A DNA stretch of 64,000 nt from Prolixibacteraceae bacterium (GTDB lineage: Bacteria > Bacteroidota > Bacteroidia > Bacteroidales > Prolixibacteraceae), in NCBI GenBank assembly GCA_019459485.1, contig JAIBEZ010000112.1, positions 1-64,000 on the forward strand, written 5' to 3'. The notes under the pieces are model-generated. The model did not search any database. It had not been told where the DNA came from and saw only the letters and a program-made list of their open reading frames with translations. Both the position numbers and the translations under genes were made by a program. Positions 16,878 through 24,196 of the stretch are shown here, piece after piece (the stretch's first letter is position 1; every line of letters begins with the position of its first letter).

Positions 16878-16895
16878 ACAATAAGTTAATAATAA

Positions 16896-17126
16896 ATGGC
16901 AGAGAAATCATACAGGAGCATAGCTAAATCGGTATCGTGGCGCACGATCGGAACACTTGATACCATTCTGATTTCGATGCTTATTACCGGAAAACTCGAC
17001 TTGGCTCTTGCAATCGGAGGGGTGGAAGTATTTACCAAAATGATACTTTACTATTTGCATGAAAGAACCTGGAACAGAATAAAATTCGGGCGTATTAAAA
17101 ATACTGGAAGTGATTATCAGATTTAA
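16896..17126 (+). CDS. DUF2061 small membrane protein
   Basis: 76 residues. The family signature is clear: SIAKSVSWRTIGTLDT at the start, one or two hydrophobic helices (TILISMLITGKLDLALAIGG), then YYLHERTWNRI near the end. DUF2061 proteins are commonly found in sulfate-assimilation operons of Bacteroidota and related groups and are probably inner-membrane proteins; their role is unknown. Here it is the first structural gene behind the attenuator, and the siroheme gene follows 13 bases later. Confidence 0.88.
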   Translation: MAEKSYRSIAKSVSWRTIGTLDTILISMLITGKLDLALAIGGVEVFTKMILYYLHERTWNRIKFGRIKNTGSDYQI

Positions 17127-17139
17127 TACAACTAAAGTA

Positions 17140-17622
17140 ATGACGAAGAACTATTTGCCCATATCAATTGATATTTCTGATGGAAAAATACTGATAATTG
17201 GAGGCGGACACAGTGCATTGAAGAAAATCAGGATTTTACAGCGTTTTGATGCGAACCTTGAAGTTGTTGCCGAAAACATCATTGACGAGATTCTTGCAAG
17301 TGGAATTACCTGTTTCCAAAAACGATACGAAAAGAGTGATCTGAAAGGCTACCTGATGCTTTATTCGTGTACCAACAACGAAGAACTCGACCGGCAGATT
17401 GCACTTGACGGGAGGGAAGCAGGTGTTTTAGTCAACATTCACGACAAGCCTTCGCTTTGCCAGTTTGTTTCACCAGCTATCTATAAAGATGGAAATATTA
17501 ATGTTGCAGTAAGCTCAAATGCCCAGGACGTTTATGAATCCATCCGTTTACGCAATCTGATTCAGGAATATTTGGAAAAGGAAAAAGAAGGAAAAAGAAG
17601 GAACAGGCAAGGGCACAGGTAA
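17140..17622 (+). CDS. Precorrin-2 dehydrogenase / sirohydrochlorin ferrochelatase (Met8/CysG N-terminal type)
   Basis: I start at the ATG at 17140 (residue 11 of the tracked ORF), which gives 160 residues and the standard opening MTKNYLPISIDISDGKILIIGGGHSALKK (motif IIGGGHSALKK, NAD-binding). It also has LYSCTNNEELDRQI and LVNIHDKPSLCQFVSPA, typical of this family. It oxidises precorrin-2 to sirohydrochlorin and may insert iron to give siroheme, the cofactor of the sulfite reductase encoded downstream. It lacks the fused methyltransferase of CysG, which is a separate gene at 22444. The last dozen residues (KEKEGKRRNRQGHR) are basic low-complexity sequence running into intergenic repeat DNA, so the true end may once have been different. 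Confidence 0.88.
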   Translation: MTKNYLPISIDISDGKILIIGGGHSALKKIRILQRFDANLEVVAENIIDEILASGITCFQKRYEKSDLKGYLMLYSCTNNEELDRQIALDGREAGVLVNIHDKPSLCQFVSPAIYKDGNINVAVSSNAQDVYESIRLRNLIQEYLEKEKEGKRRNRQGHR

Positions 17623-17654
17623 AGGCTCAGGCTTGGCGGAAGTGATCAGTTAGG

Positions 17655-17686
17655 CATAACCTGGAACTTGAAACTTGAAACCAAAA
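17655..17686. repeat. Dispersed intergenic word repeat, GGAACYTGAAAC type
   Basis: The short gap between the siroheme gene and cysJ holds CCTGGAACTTGAAACTTGAA. The same words recur at 36159-36190 and 37386-37506. They are not in coding sequence at any of the three places. Confidence 0.7.
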
Positions 17687-17698
17687 AACTCAATATTT

Positions 17699-19474
17699 AT
17701 GACCATACAATTAAGTCCTTTAAATGAACAACAGTTAGGCGCTTTATCAAGTCTTTCGGCTGGATTAAACAGGGAACAGTTACTCTGGTTAAACGGCTAT
17801 TTTCAAGGATTGCTGGCATCATCATCCGGTGTACCGCCAGTCAATGTAGCTGTTCAGGCAAAAAGCAATAAAAAACTAACAATCCTGTACGGTACTCATA
17901 CAGGACGAAGCAAAACCATTGCAGGAAAGCTGTCTGAAAAGCTCGCCAACAAAGGTGTTGAAGTAAACGCCATCGCACTTGACGAGTATAAAACCCGTCA
18001 ACTTGCGTCAGAAACCAATGTGGTTTTCATCGTCAGCACGCACGGCGAAGGCGAACCACCGGCAATGGCTGAAGATTTCCACGCTTTTATTACCGGAAAA
18101 CGCTCCCCGAAATTACCCGGACTAAGCTACGCCGTGGTTGCTTTGGGCGATAAAAGTTACAAACTGTTTTGCAAAACCGGTATTGATATCGACCTTGCGC
18201 TTACCCATGCAGGAGCGCAAACCATTTTGCCCATTTTGAAACTGGATGTTGATTTTGAAGAAGATGTCGATCGCTGGATCAATCAGTTCGCCAATGTTTT
18301 TGCCGAAACTGAAGCAAGTTCAAATGTGTTTGAAAGTGTCAGTACTACTGCCAAAGTTCAGGAATACACCCGAAGAAATCCTTTTCAGGCAACTGTACTC
18401 GATAAAGTAAAAATTACCGGACGTGATTCTGACAAGGAAGTTTATCATGTTGAGTTGTCGCTCGAAGGCTCTGGCATAACCTATGAACCGGGCGATTCGG
18501 TCGGAATTCTGGCCAGTAATCCAACAGTTTTGGTCGATGAAATTTTGAGATTCAAAGGATTTGACGGTTCAGAAGCAGTGACAATTAAAGAAGATGAATT
18601 TTCAATTAAAGAGGCACTTTTAAATTACCTTGAAATTACTGTTTTGACCCGCGATGTTATTCAGAATTATTTTGAAAAAACAGCTGATCCAAAGCTTCAG
18701 GAAGTAATTGAAAATGAAGAAAAATTGGATCAATATCTATACGGACACGATGTTTTGGACTTGCTGGAGGAATTTCCGGCAGAACTGACTGCCCAGGAGT
18801 TGGTTCAGGTTCTGCGTAGTTTTCCTGCCCGACTGTATTCCATTTCATCCAGTCAACTGGCAGTAGGCGAAGAAGTTCACATTACCGTTTCGAGGGTTCG
18901 CTATTCAAGAAATGGAAGGGAACGTTCCGGCGCATGTTCAACTTATCTGGCCGATCAAATTGAACCCGATTCGCTTGTTCCCGTCTTCATTGAGAAAAAC
19001 CCGGCATTTAAACTTCCTGAAAATGAAGAAACTCCGGTCATTCTGGTAGGAGCGGGTACAGGTGTCGCTCCTTACCGGGCATTCCTTCAGCACCGCGAGG
19101 CCAGCAATCAGAAAGGAAAAACCTGGCTTTTCTTTGGCGAACGGCGGTTCAGTTCTGATTTTCTATACCAGCTTGAATGGCAAAAACTGATCAAAGACGG
19201 TTATCTCGAAAAGATTGATGTAGCCTTTTCGCGCGATCAGGAGCAAAAAATATACGTGCAGCACCGGCTTATCGAACAACAAAAAGAAATCTTTGAATGG
19301 CTGAACAAAGGCGCAAGTATTTACCTTTGCGGCGATATGAAACAGATGGCCCGGGATGTTCAGAAAGCATTGTTGCAAATTTTTGAGACGGAAGGTGGAA
19401 TGAATGAAGAAAAAGCCATTGAATTCCTGAAAAAATTAAAAAAGGAAAAACGGTTTCAAACGGATGTTTATTGA
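17699..19474 (+). CDS. cysJ: Assimilatory sulfite reductase (NADPH) flavoprotein subunit
   Basis: 591 residues from the ATG at 17699 (residue 9 of the tracked ORF), where the family opening MTIQLSPLNEQQ begins. An FMN-binding flavodoxin domain at about 60-205 has the phosphate loop YGTHTGRSKTIA and STHGEGEPP. An FAD-binding domain at about 220-420 has RLYSISSSQ and SGACSTYLAD. An NADPH domain at about 440-590 has VGAGTGVAPYRAFLQ, FFGERRFSSDFLY and the C-terminal FQTDVY. It passes electrons from NADPH to the hemoprotein subunit encoded next, for six-electron reduction of sulfite to sulfide. Length and domain order match CysJ. Confidence 0.94.
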   Translation: MTIQLSPLNEQQLGALSSLSAGLNREQLLWLNGYFQGLLASSSGVPPVNVAVQAKSNKKLTILYGTHTGRSKTIAGKLSEKLANKGVEVNAIALDEYKTRQLASETNVVFIVSTHGEGEPPAMAEDFHAFITGKRSPKLPGLSYAVVALGDKSYKLFCKTGIDIDLALTHAGAQTILPILKLDVDFEEDVDRWINQFANVFAETEASSNVFESVSTTAKVQEYTRRNPFQATVLDKVKITGRDSDKEVYHVELSLEGSGITYEPGDSVGILASNPTVLVDEILRFKGFDGSEAVTIKEDEFSIKEALLNYLEITVLTRDVIQNYFEKTADPKLQEVIENEEKLDQYLYGHDVLDLLEEFPAELTAQELVQVLRSFPARLYSISSSQLAVGEEVHITVSRVRYSRNGRERSGACSTYLADQIEPDSLVPVFIEKNPAFKLPENEETPVILVGAGTGVAPYRAFLQHREASNQKGKTWLFFGERRFSSDFLYQLEWQKLIKDGYLEKIDVAFSRDQEQKIYVQHRLIEQQKEIFEWLNKGASIYLCGDMKQMARDVQKALLQIFETEGGMNEEKAIEFLKKLKKEKRFQTDVY

Positions 19475-19770
19475 AAGTCAGAAGACGGGAGACGGGAGAC
19501 CGAAGATGAAAGACCGGAGTCAGAAGAATGAAGCATATAACATTATATGAATATCCGGTTGTGCACCCATGTTATCATTTGCCGTCTGCTTCAGCTGACG
19601 GATAAATTGATGATCGCGAACAATGGCTTTAGCCACAGTATTTTGGGCTAAAGCCCATGATCACTGCTCAATTAAACCCGTTGCCTAAAGGCGAACGGCA
19701 AAGGATATTTTTACATTATTCAACTGTATCGGTCATAGACAGATACTCATATAACATTAAACTGAACACA
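19475..19770. repeat. Intergenic region with purine-rich repeat and a chain of short hairpins
   Basis: The gap between cysJ and cysI holds no gene. At 19478-19530 is a degenerate GACGGGAGAC / GAAAGACCGGAG repeat. At 19580-19715 come several small inverted repeats in a row: CCGTCTGCTTCAGCTGACGG, GGCTTTAGCC...GGGCTAAAGCC, and CCGTTGCCTAAAGGCGAACGG followed by CAAAGGATATTT. The last unit recurs in reverse at 49767-49835, and the words GGCAAAGGATA also at about 37102. These look like REP-type elements. They may shape the cysJ-cysI transcript. Confidence 0.7.
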
Positions 19771-21471
19771 ATGAGCGATAATATAAATTGGAGTGAATTA
19801 TCAGAAACTGAAAAAATTAAATACGAAAGCAACTATTTACGTGGCACGCTGGTCGAAAGTCTGGCTGACCCGATAACAGGTTCAATTGCATTTGCCGACA
19901 CGCAGATATCCAAGTTTCACGGAATGTACCAGCAATTCGACCGCGATCTGGAGAAAGAACGCAAACGTCAAAAGCTGGAACCTGCCTTTTCGTTTCTTAT
20001 TCGCGTTCGAATTCCGGGTGGGGTAGTGAGCCCGTCGCAATGGTTGAAAATGGATGAAATTTCGGAACAATATGCCAACCATACGCTGAAACTGACTACC
20101 CGTCAGACGTTTCAACTGCATGGGGTAATTAAAACCAACCTGAAGAAAACCATTCAGGCAATGAATGATAGTTTGATGGATACGATTGCTGCCTGTGGCG
20201 ATGTCAACCGAAATGTGATGTGCCATCCGAACCCGGCAGAATCGCCGTTACACGCTGAAATGCACGAGACTGCCCGCCGGATCAGCGAACATTTGCTGCC
20301 ATCAACTACTGCCTATCACGAAATCTGGCTCGACAAGAAATTGATTGCGGACAGCAAACAGGATGTTGAACCAATCTATGGCGACCGGTATCTTCCGCGT
20401 AAATTTAAAATCGCGGTGGTACTTCCGCCTTACAATGACTGCGATGTGTTTTCACAGGATTTGGGTTTCATTGCCATTGTTGAAAATGGAAAAATTGTTG
20501 GTTACAATGTAGCCGTTGGCGGAGGATTGGGTTCAACCTTCGGCATTCCGGAAGCTTATCCGAGATTGGCCGACGTAATTGGCTTTTGCCTTCCGGACCA
20601 AGTGCTTGAGGTGTCTGAAAAAGTGTTGCTCGTTCAGAAAGACAACGGAAACCGGCAAAACCGCAAGCTTTCCAGAATGAAATATACCATTGACAATCAT
20701 GGTGTCGACTGGTTTAAAAAGGAAGTGGAGAAGTACCTGGGTTATGAATTTCAGGAAGCAAAGCCCTTCGCTTTTATTCGCAATGGCGACCGGCTTGGCT
20801 GGAAAAAAGGCACAGATTCGAAATGGAACCTGACTCTTTTCGTTGAAGGAGGACGCGTTGCCGACAAAGGGGATTACAAAATGAAATCAGCTTTGCGCGA
20901 AGTGGCTCAAACTATTGCCGGTCAATTTATCCTGACTGGAAACCAGAACGTGATTATTGCAAATGTGACTTCCGAAGAGAAGAAGAAAATAAGCCTGATT
21001 TTAAAAGAAAACGGCGTTCTACCCGGTGAAATTTCAGGCCTTCGCCAAAATTCAATTGCATGTGTCGCGCTGAATACCTGCGGTTTGGCTTTTGCTGAGG
21101 CTGAAAGGTATCTGCCAATACTGATCAGCAAAATTGAAACAATTCTCGATCAGCACGGTTTGTTAAAAGAAGAAATTGTGATTCGGATGACCGGTTGCCC
21201 GAATGGTTGCGGAAGGCCGTATCTGGCTGAAATTGGCTTTGTCGGTAAATCAGAAGGTCACTACAACCTCTATTTGGGCGGAAATTTCATCGGAACCCGC
21301 CTGAATACCCTGTACAAGGAAACGCTTACCGAGGACGAAATCCTGGCCGAATTGAAGCCAATCATTGCCGATTACGCCGCAAATCGGACTGAAGGTGAAA
21401 AGCTGGGCGATTTTGTGATCCGCAAACAATACGTGAAAGAAACATTGAAAGGCTCAGATTTCAGACATTAA
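19771..21471 (+). CDS. cysI: Assimilatory sulfite reductase hemoprotein subunit
   Basis: I start at the ATG at 19771 (residue 39 of the tracked ORF); the residues before it are encoded by repeat DNA, and MSDNINWSELSETEKIKYES is the expected beginning. 566 residues. It has the nitrite/sulfite reductase duplication with RIPGGVVSPSQW and LTTRQTFQLHG. The siroheme/4Fe-4S ligands are the pairs ACVALNTCG (C-x5-C) and TGCPNGCGRP (C-x3-C) in the last third. It reduces sulfite to sulfide using electrons from CysJ and needs the siroheme made by neighbouring genes. Confidence 0.94.
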   Translation: MSDNINWSELSETEKIKYESNYLRGTLVESLADPITGSIAFADTQISKFHGMYQQFDRDLEKERKRQKLEPAFSFLIRVRIPGGVVSPSQWLKMDEISEQYANHTLKLTTRQTFQLHGVIKTNLKKTIQAMNDSLMDTIAACGDVNRNVMCHPNPAESPLHAEMHETARRISEHLLPSTTAYHEIWLDKKLIADSKQDVEPIYGDRYLPRKFKIAVVLPPYNDCDVFSQDLGFIAIVENGKIVGYNVAVGGGLGSTFGIPEAYPRLADVIGFCLPDQVLEVSEKVLLVQKDNGNRQNRKLSRMKYTIDNHGVDWFKKEVEKYLGYEFQEAKPFAFIRNGDRLGWKKGTDSKWNLTLFVEGGRVADKGDYKMKSALREVAQTIAGQFILTGNQNVIIANVTSEEKKKISLILKENGVLPGEISGLRQNSIACVALNTCGLAFAEAERYLPILISKIETILDQHGLLKEEIVIRMTGCPNGCGRPYLAEIGFVGKSEGHYNLYLGGNFIGTRLNTLYKETLTEDEILAELKPIIADYAANRTEGEKLGDFVIRKQYVKETLKGSDFRH

Positions 21472-21493
21472 TCGTTGGCTAAAACACATCAAA

Positions 21494-22327
21494 ATGGCAA
21501 TAGAATCAATATCAATACTTGGATGCGGATGGCTGGGAGTGCCGCTTGCAAAGCATTTTCTGGAAGCCGGATCTACAGTGAAAGGTTCGGTTACTTCTGA
21601 AGAAAAGTTCGAAATGCTGCACGATGCAGGCATTTTACCCTACCGGATTGTTTTATCCGATACGGAAGTCATTCTGGATGATCCTGATTTTTTCAAGTGC
21701 GATGTATTGGTCATTTCCATTCCACCGCGCAGAATCGAAGATATTGAGCAGGTTTTTCCATCGCAGATCCGACGGTTGATTCCATTTATCGTGAAGGCTG
21801 GGATTCAAAAAGTGATATTTATTTCCTCCACTTCCGTATATCCCGATCAAAACCAACTAGCACGTGAAAGTGATATTTTGTTTCCTGATAAAGCAAGCGG
21901 GAAAGCGCTGCTCGAGGCAGAGAATTTATTGAAGGAAGAATCCGGGTTTAAAACCACCATTGTTCGGTTTGGCGGCTTAATTGGCGCCGACCGCAATCCT
22001 GCACGTTTTCTCCTGAAATCGGCGCAGCCAATAGCCAACGCGCCAGTAAACCTGATTCATCAGGACGATTGTATCGGAATAATTTCAGCTATTGTCAAAC
22101 AGGAACTTTGGGGCGAAACGTTGAATGCCTGCTGCCCTGAACATCCGATGAAAAAGGACTTCTACGAAAAAGCGGCCATTCAATCAGGATTACCGGTTCC
22201 GCTTATTTCCGAAGAACTTGCCGCCTTTAAAACCATCGACAGCAGCAAACTTATCCGGTTGCTCAATTATCAGTTTATCTATTCGAGTCCGATGGATTAT
22301 TTAGACCAGACCGAAGACAAGACATAA
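21494..22327 (+). CDS. NAD(P)-binding SDR/epimerase-fold protein, YeeZ-like
   Basis: 277 residues. It opens with the Rossmann motif SILGCGWLGVPLA (G-x-G-x-x-G variant), followed by VISIPPRR and VIFISSTSVYPD, and has the arrangement of YeeZ-like atypical SDRs. The substrate is unknown. It sits between the hemoprotein and the SUMT gene in the same orientation, 22 bases after cysI, so it is probably part of the sulfite/siroheme operon, though no siroheme-related role for this family is known to me. A typical YxxxK pair is not obvious after SVYPD. Confidence 0.75.
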   Translation: MAIESISILGCGWLGVPLAKHFLEAGSTVKGSVTSEEKFEMLHDAGILPYRIVLSDTEVILDDPDFFKCDVLVISIPPRRIEDIEQVFPSQIRRLIPFIVKAGIQKVIFISSTSVYPDQNQLARESDILFPDKASGKALLEAENLLKEESGFKTTIVRFGGLIGADRNPARFLLKSAQPIANAPVNLIHQDDCIGIISAIVKQELWGETLNACCPEHPMKKDFYEKAAIQSGLPVPLISEELAAFKTIDSSKLIRLLNYQFIYSSPMDYLDQTEDKT

Positions 22328-22407
22328 ATAAATGGCAAAGAGAAAAAGTAAAAATAAGTTTCTGAAATAACTGTAATTCTTGATTCGGGATTCTTTAATC
22401 TAATTTT

Positions 22408-22443
22408 TAATTCATCATTCAACATTTATAATTCATCATTCAA
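22408..22443. repeat. Tandem AATTCATCATTC repeat
   Basis: TAATTCATCATTCAA occurs twice with a short ACATTTA between, ending directly at the SUMT start codon. The gap of 116 bases before the gene otherwise holds nothing I recognise. Confidence 0.6.
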
Positions 22444-23178
22444 ATGTCCTCACTCATTTCCATAGTTGGCGCGGGTCCAGGCGATCCTGAATTACTTACG
22501 GTAAAAGCGCTGAAGCGTATTCAGGAAGCGGATTGTATTTTACACGATGCATTGGTGAGCGATGAAATTATGAATCTTTCAAGGCCTGGTGCTCAACGCG
22601 TTTATGTTGGAAAATTGTATCAGGATGGACAGGATCAGACCGACCGGCAAGAATGGATCAATCAGCTAATTATTGAATTGGCAGGAAAAGGACAAAAGGT
22701 GGTTCGCCTTAAATCAGGAGATCCGATGATTTTTGGTCGCGGAGCCGAAGAAATCCGCTTTTGCATTGAAAACAACCTGAACTACGAAGTAATTCCCGGA
22801 GTAACTTCAGCGCTTGGAGCCGCATCACTGTATGGAATCCCGCTAACAGAACGTGGCAAGAACAGCATGGTGCTTTTCGGTACAGGCCATTACTGTGAAG
22901 GCGATTTTTGCGACCTCGAATCGTTCGTTTCAGTCCTGAATTCAGGTTCACCGGTGATCTTTTTTATGGGGCTGAATAAACTTGTGAAACTGGCAAATCG
23001 TCTGATGGATCATGCTGTTTCCCCCGAAATAAAAGTTCAGATTCTAAGCAAAGTTTCGCAGCCCGATGCTACCACTTTCGAAAGCACACTCGGAAACATT
23101 GAGCAGCTAATGGCCAATGAAAAACCGCCTATGCCAGCGCTTGTTATTATTGGCAAAAATGCGAAAAAGTTAAGGTAA
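22444..23178 (+). CDS. cobA: Uroporphyrinogen-III C-methyltransferase (SUMT)
   Basis: 244 residues, the length of a single-domain SUMT. Motifs are SIVGAGPGDPELLTVKA at the N-terminus, VVRLKSGDPMIFGRGAEE, VIPGVTSALGAASLYGIPLTERG (in part: PGVTSALGAA) and FFMGLNKL. It methylates uroporphyrinogen III twice to give precorrin-2, the substrate of the dehydrogenase at 17140. Together the two genes replace a fused CysG. It is the last gene of the sulfite reductase operon. Confidence 0.92.
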   Translation: MSSLISIVGAGPGDPELLTVKALKRIQEADCILHDALVSDEIMNLSRPGAQRVYVGKLYQDGQDQTDRQEWINQLIIELAGKGQKVVRLKSGDPMIFGRGAEEIRFCIENNLNYEVIPGVTSALGAASLYGIPLTERGKNSMVLFGTGHYCEGDFCDLESFVSVLNSGSPVIFFMGLNKLVKLANRLMDHAVSPEIKVQILSKVSQPDATTFESTLGNIEQLMANEKPPMPALVIIGKNAKKLR

Positions 23179-23188
23179 CCAATCTGAA

Positions 23189-23823
23189 TTAATTGGCTTT
23201 AAATCTGTATTTCGCAGTTAACAAAGCCCCATTATTTCTGAGAGAGAAGTCAAATCCCCTGGTCTTATAAGGACTGCCTGCATAAGTGCTTTTACTGTTT
23301 TCGAAAAAATAATTTACCGATGGATTTGCTTCTACTCCCAATAGAAAATGCTCGTTAAACTGGTAGAAAAAACCTATTCCCAAGCCCATTCCCGGCATAT
23401 ATTTAAAGACCTTATTTTCCCTTTGACTTACTGGAATGGCAGGATTTTCAGTGGTATGGTTGGAGTAATTGTAATTCATTTGCGCATTTAGCCCATAAAT
23501 AAATGCGAACCTGTCCGCAATTGATTTTTGCTTTTCTACCCCAATCAATATTCCACCATTAAGATGGCTGTCGGTCGTTATAAACGAACCCATTGCAGGT
23601 TGATTTTTCCTATAAGTACCGGCGACATTAATCAACCCGATTTTAAGCCAGGTTACTTCAGAAATGCGTGAGGAATATTTAGTGACAAATTATCGAAACC
23701 CAGATTGCTGGTCGAAACTGATATTTCATTTTCTGGAACAGATGATATTTCAGATTTTTGTCCATATACAGCGCAATTGGACACAAATAATAAAGAAACA
23801 ATTGAAAAGAACAGTTTTTTCAT
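23189..23823 (-). pseudogene. Outer-membrane beta-barrel protein, frameshifted
   Basis: The tracked ORF (23189-23635) has no proper N-terminus. Upstream, in another frame, the ATG at 23823 opens a signal peptide (MKKLFFSIVSLLFVSNC) and continues as KSEISSVPENEISVST...NLGFDNLSLN before a stop at 23653. The downstream frame is open from about 23670 and reads ISEVTWLKIGLINVAGTYRK into the tracked ORF. A single-base indel near 23660-23672 would join them into one protein of about 210 residues ending in a barrel-type strand (ALLTAKYRFKAN). The product would be a small outer-membrane barrel of unknown role. Either the gene is broken or there is a sequencing error. Confidence 0.75.
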
Positions 23824-24196
23824 GGTGAATGATTTTTGGTTTTATTCAATAACGCCAGAAAAATCATATTATTATTGATTATGATGTTCTATTTTCAAAC
23901 AGATGTTTTTCATTATTGCACCTGTCAGACAATTCTATGTGTTTTTCTCTTTTTTTAGCTCAATACCTTGAATTATCAGTATTGACCAAAACTTTATGGT
24001 TGAAAAAAGCAAAGGATATATTTATGTCAATAAGTCAGAAGGAATTTATTTTTCCTGAAATTATTTCCGCATATCAACTAATTAGCAGTCAATTTGTCTT
24101 GCAGAGTAGAGTAAACCTGAAACTTGTTTCATTGGCAAACCATTTGATCGCCTCAATTCTGTATCTTTAATCAGGAAACAATTAAAAACAGAATAT
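23824..24196. other. Intergenic region upstream of clpB, no gene seen
   Basis: AT-rich. The 84-codon ORF at 23916-24170 lacks a convincing start context or any family resemblance, so I do not call it. A TATCTTTA near 24161 could be a weak -7 box for clpB. No heat-shock element (CIRCE-type) is visible. Confidence 0.5.

Noticed and set aside
16681-16880. SAM or cobalamin riboswitch as the explanation for the leader
   Set aside because: I could not find the conserved cores of these riboswitches, whereas a leader ORF with alternative hairpins explains the region.
23916-24170. 84-codon ORF upstream of clpB
   Set aside because: No family resemblance, no promoter or ribosome site that supports it; likely chance in AT-rich DNA.
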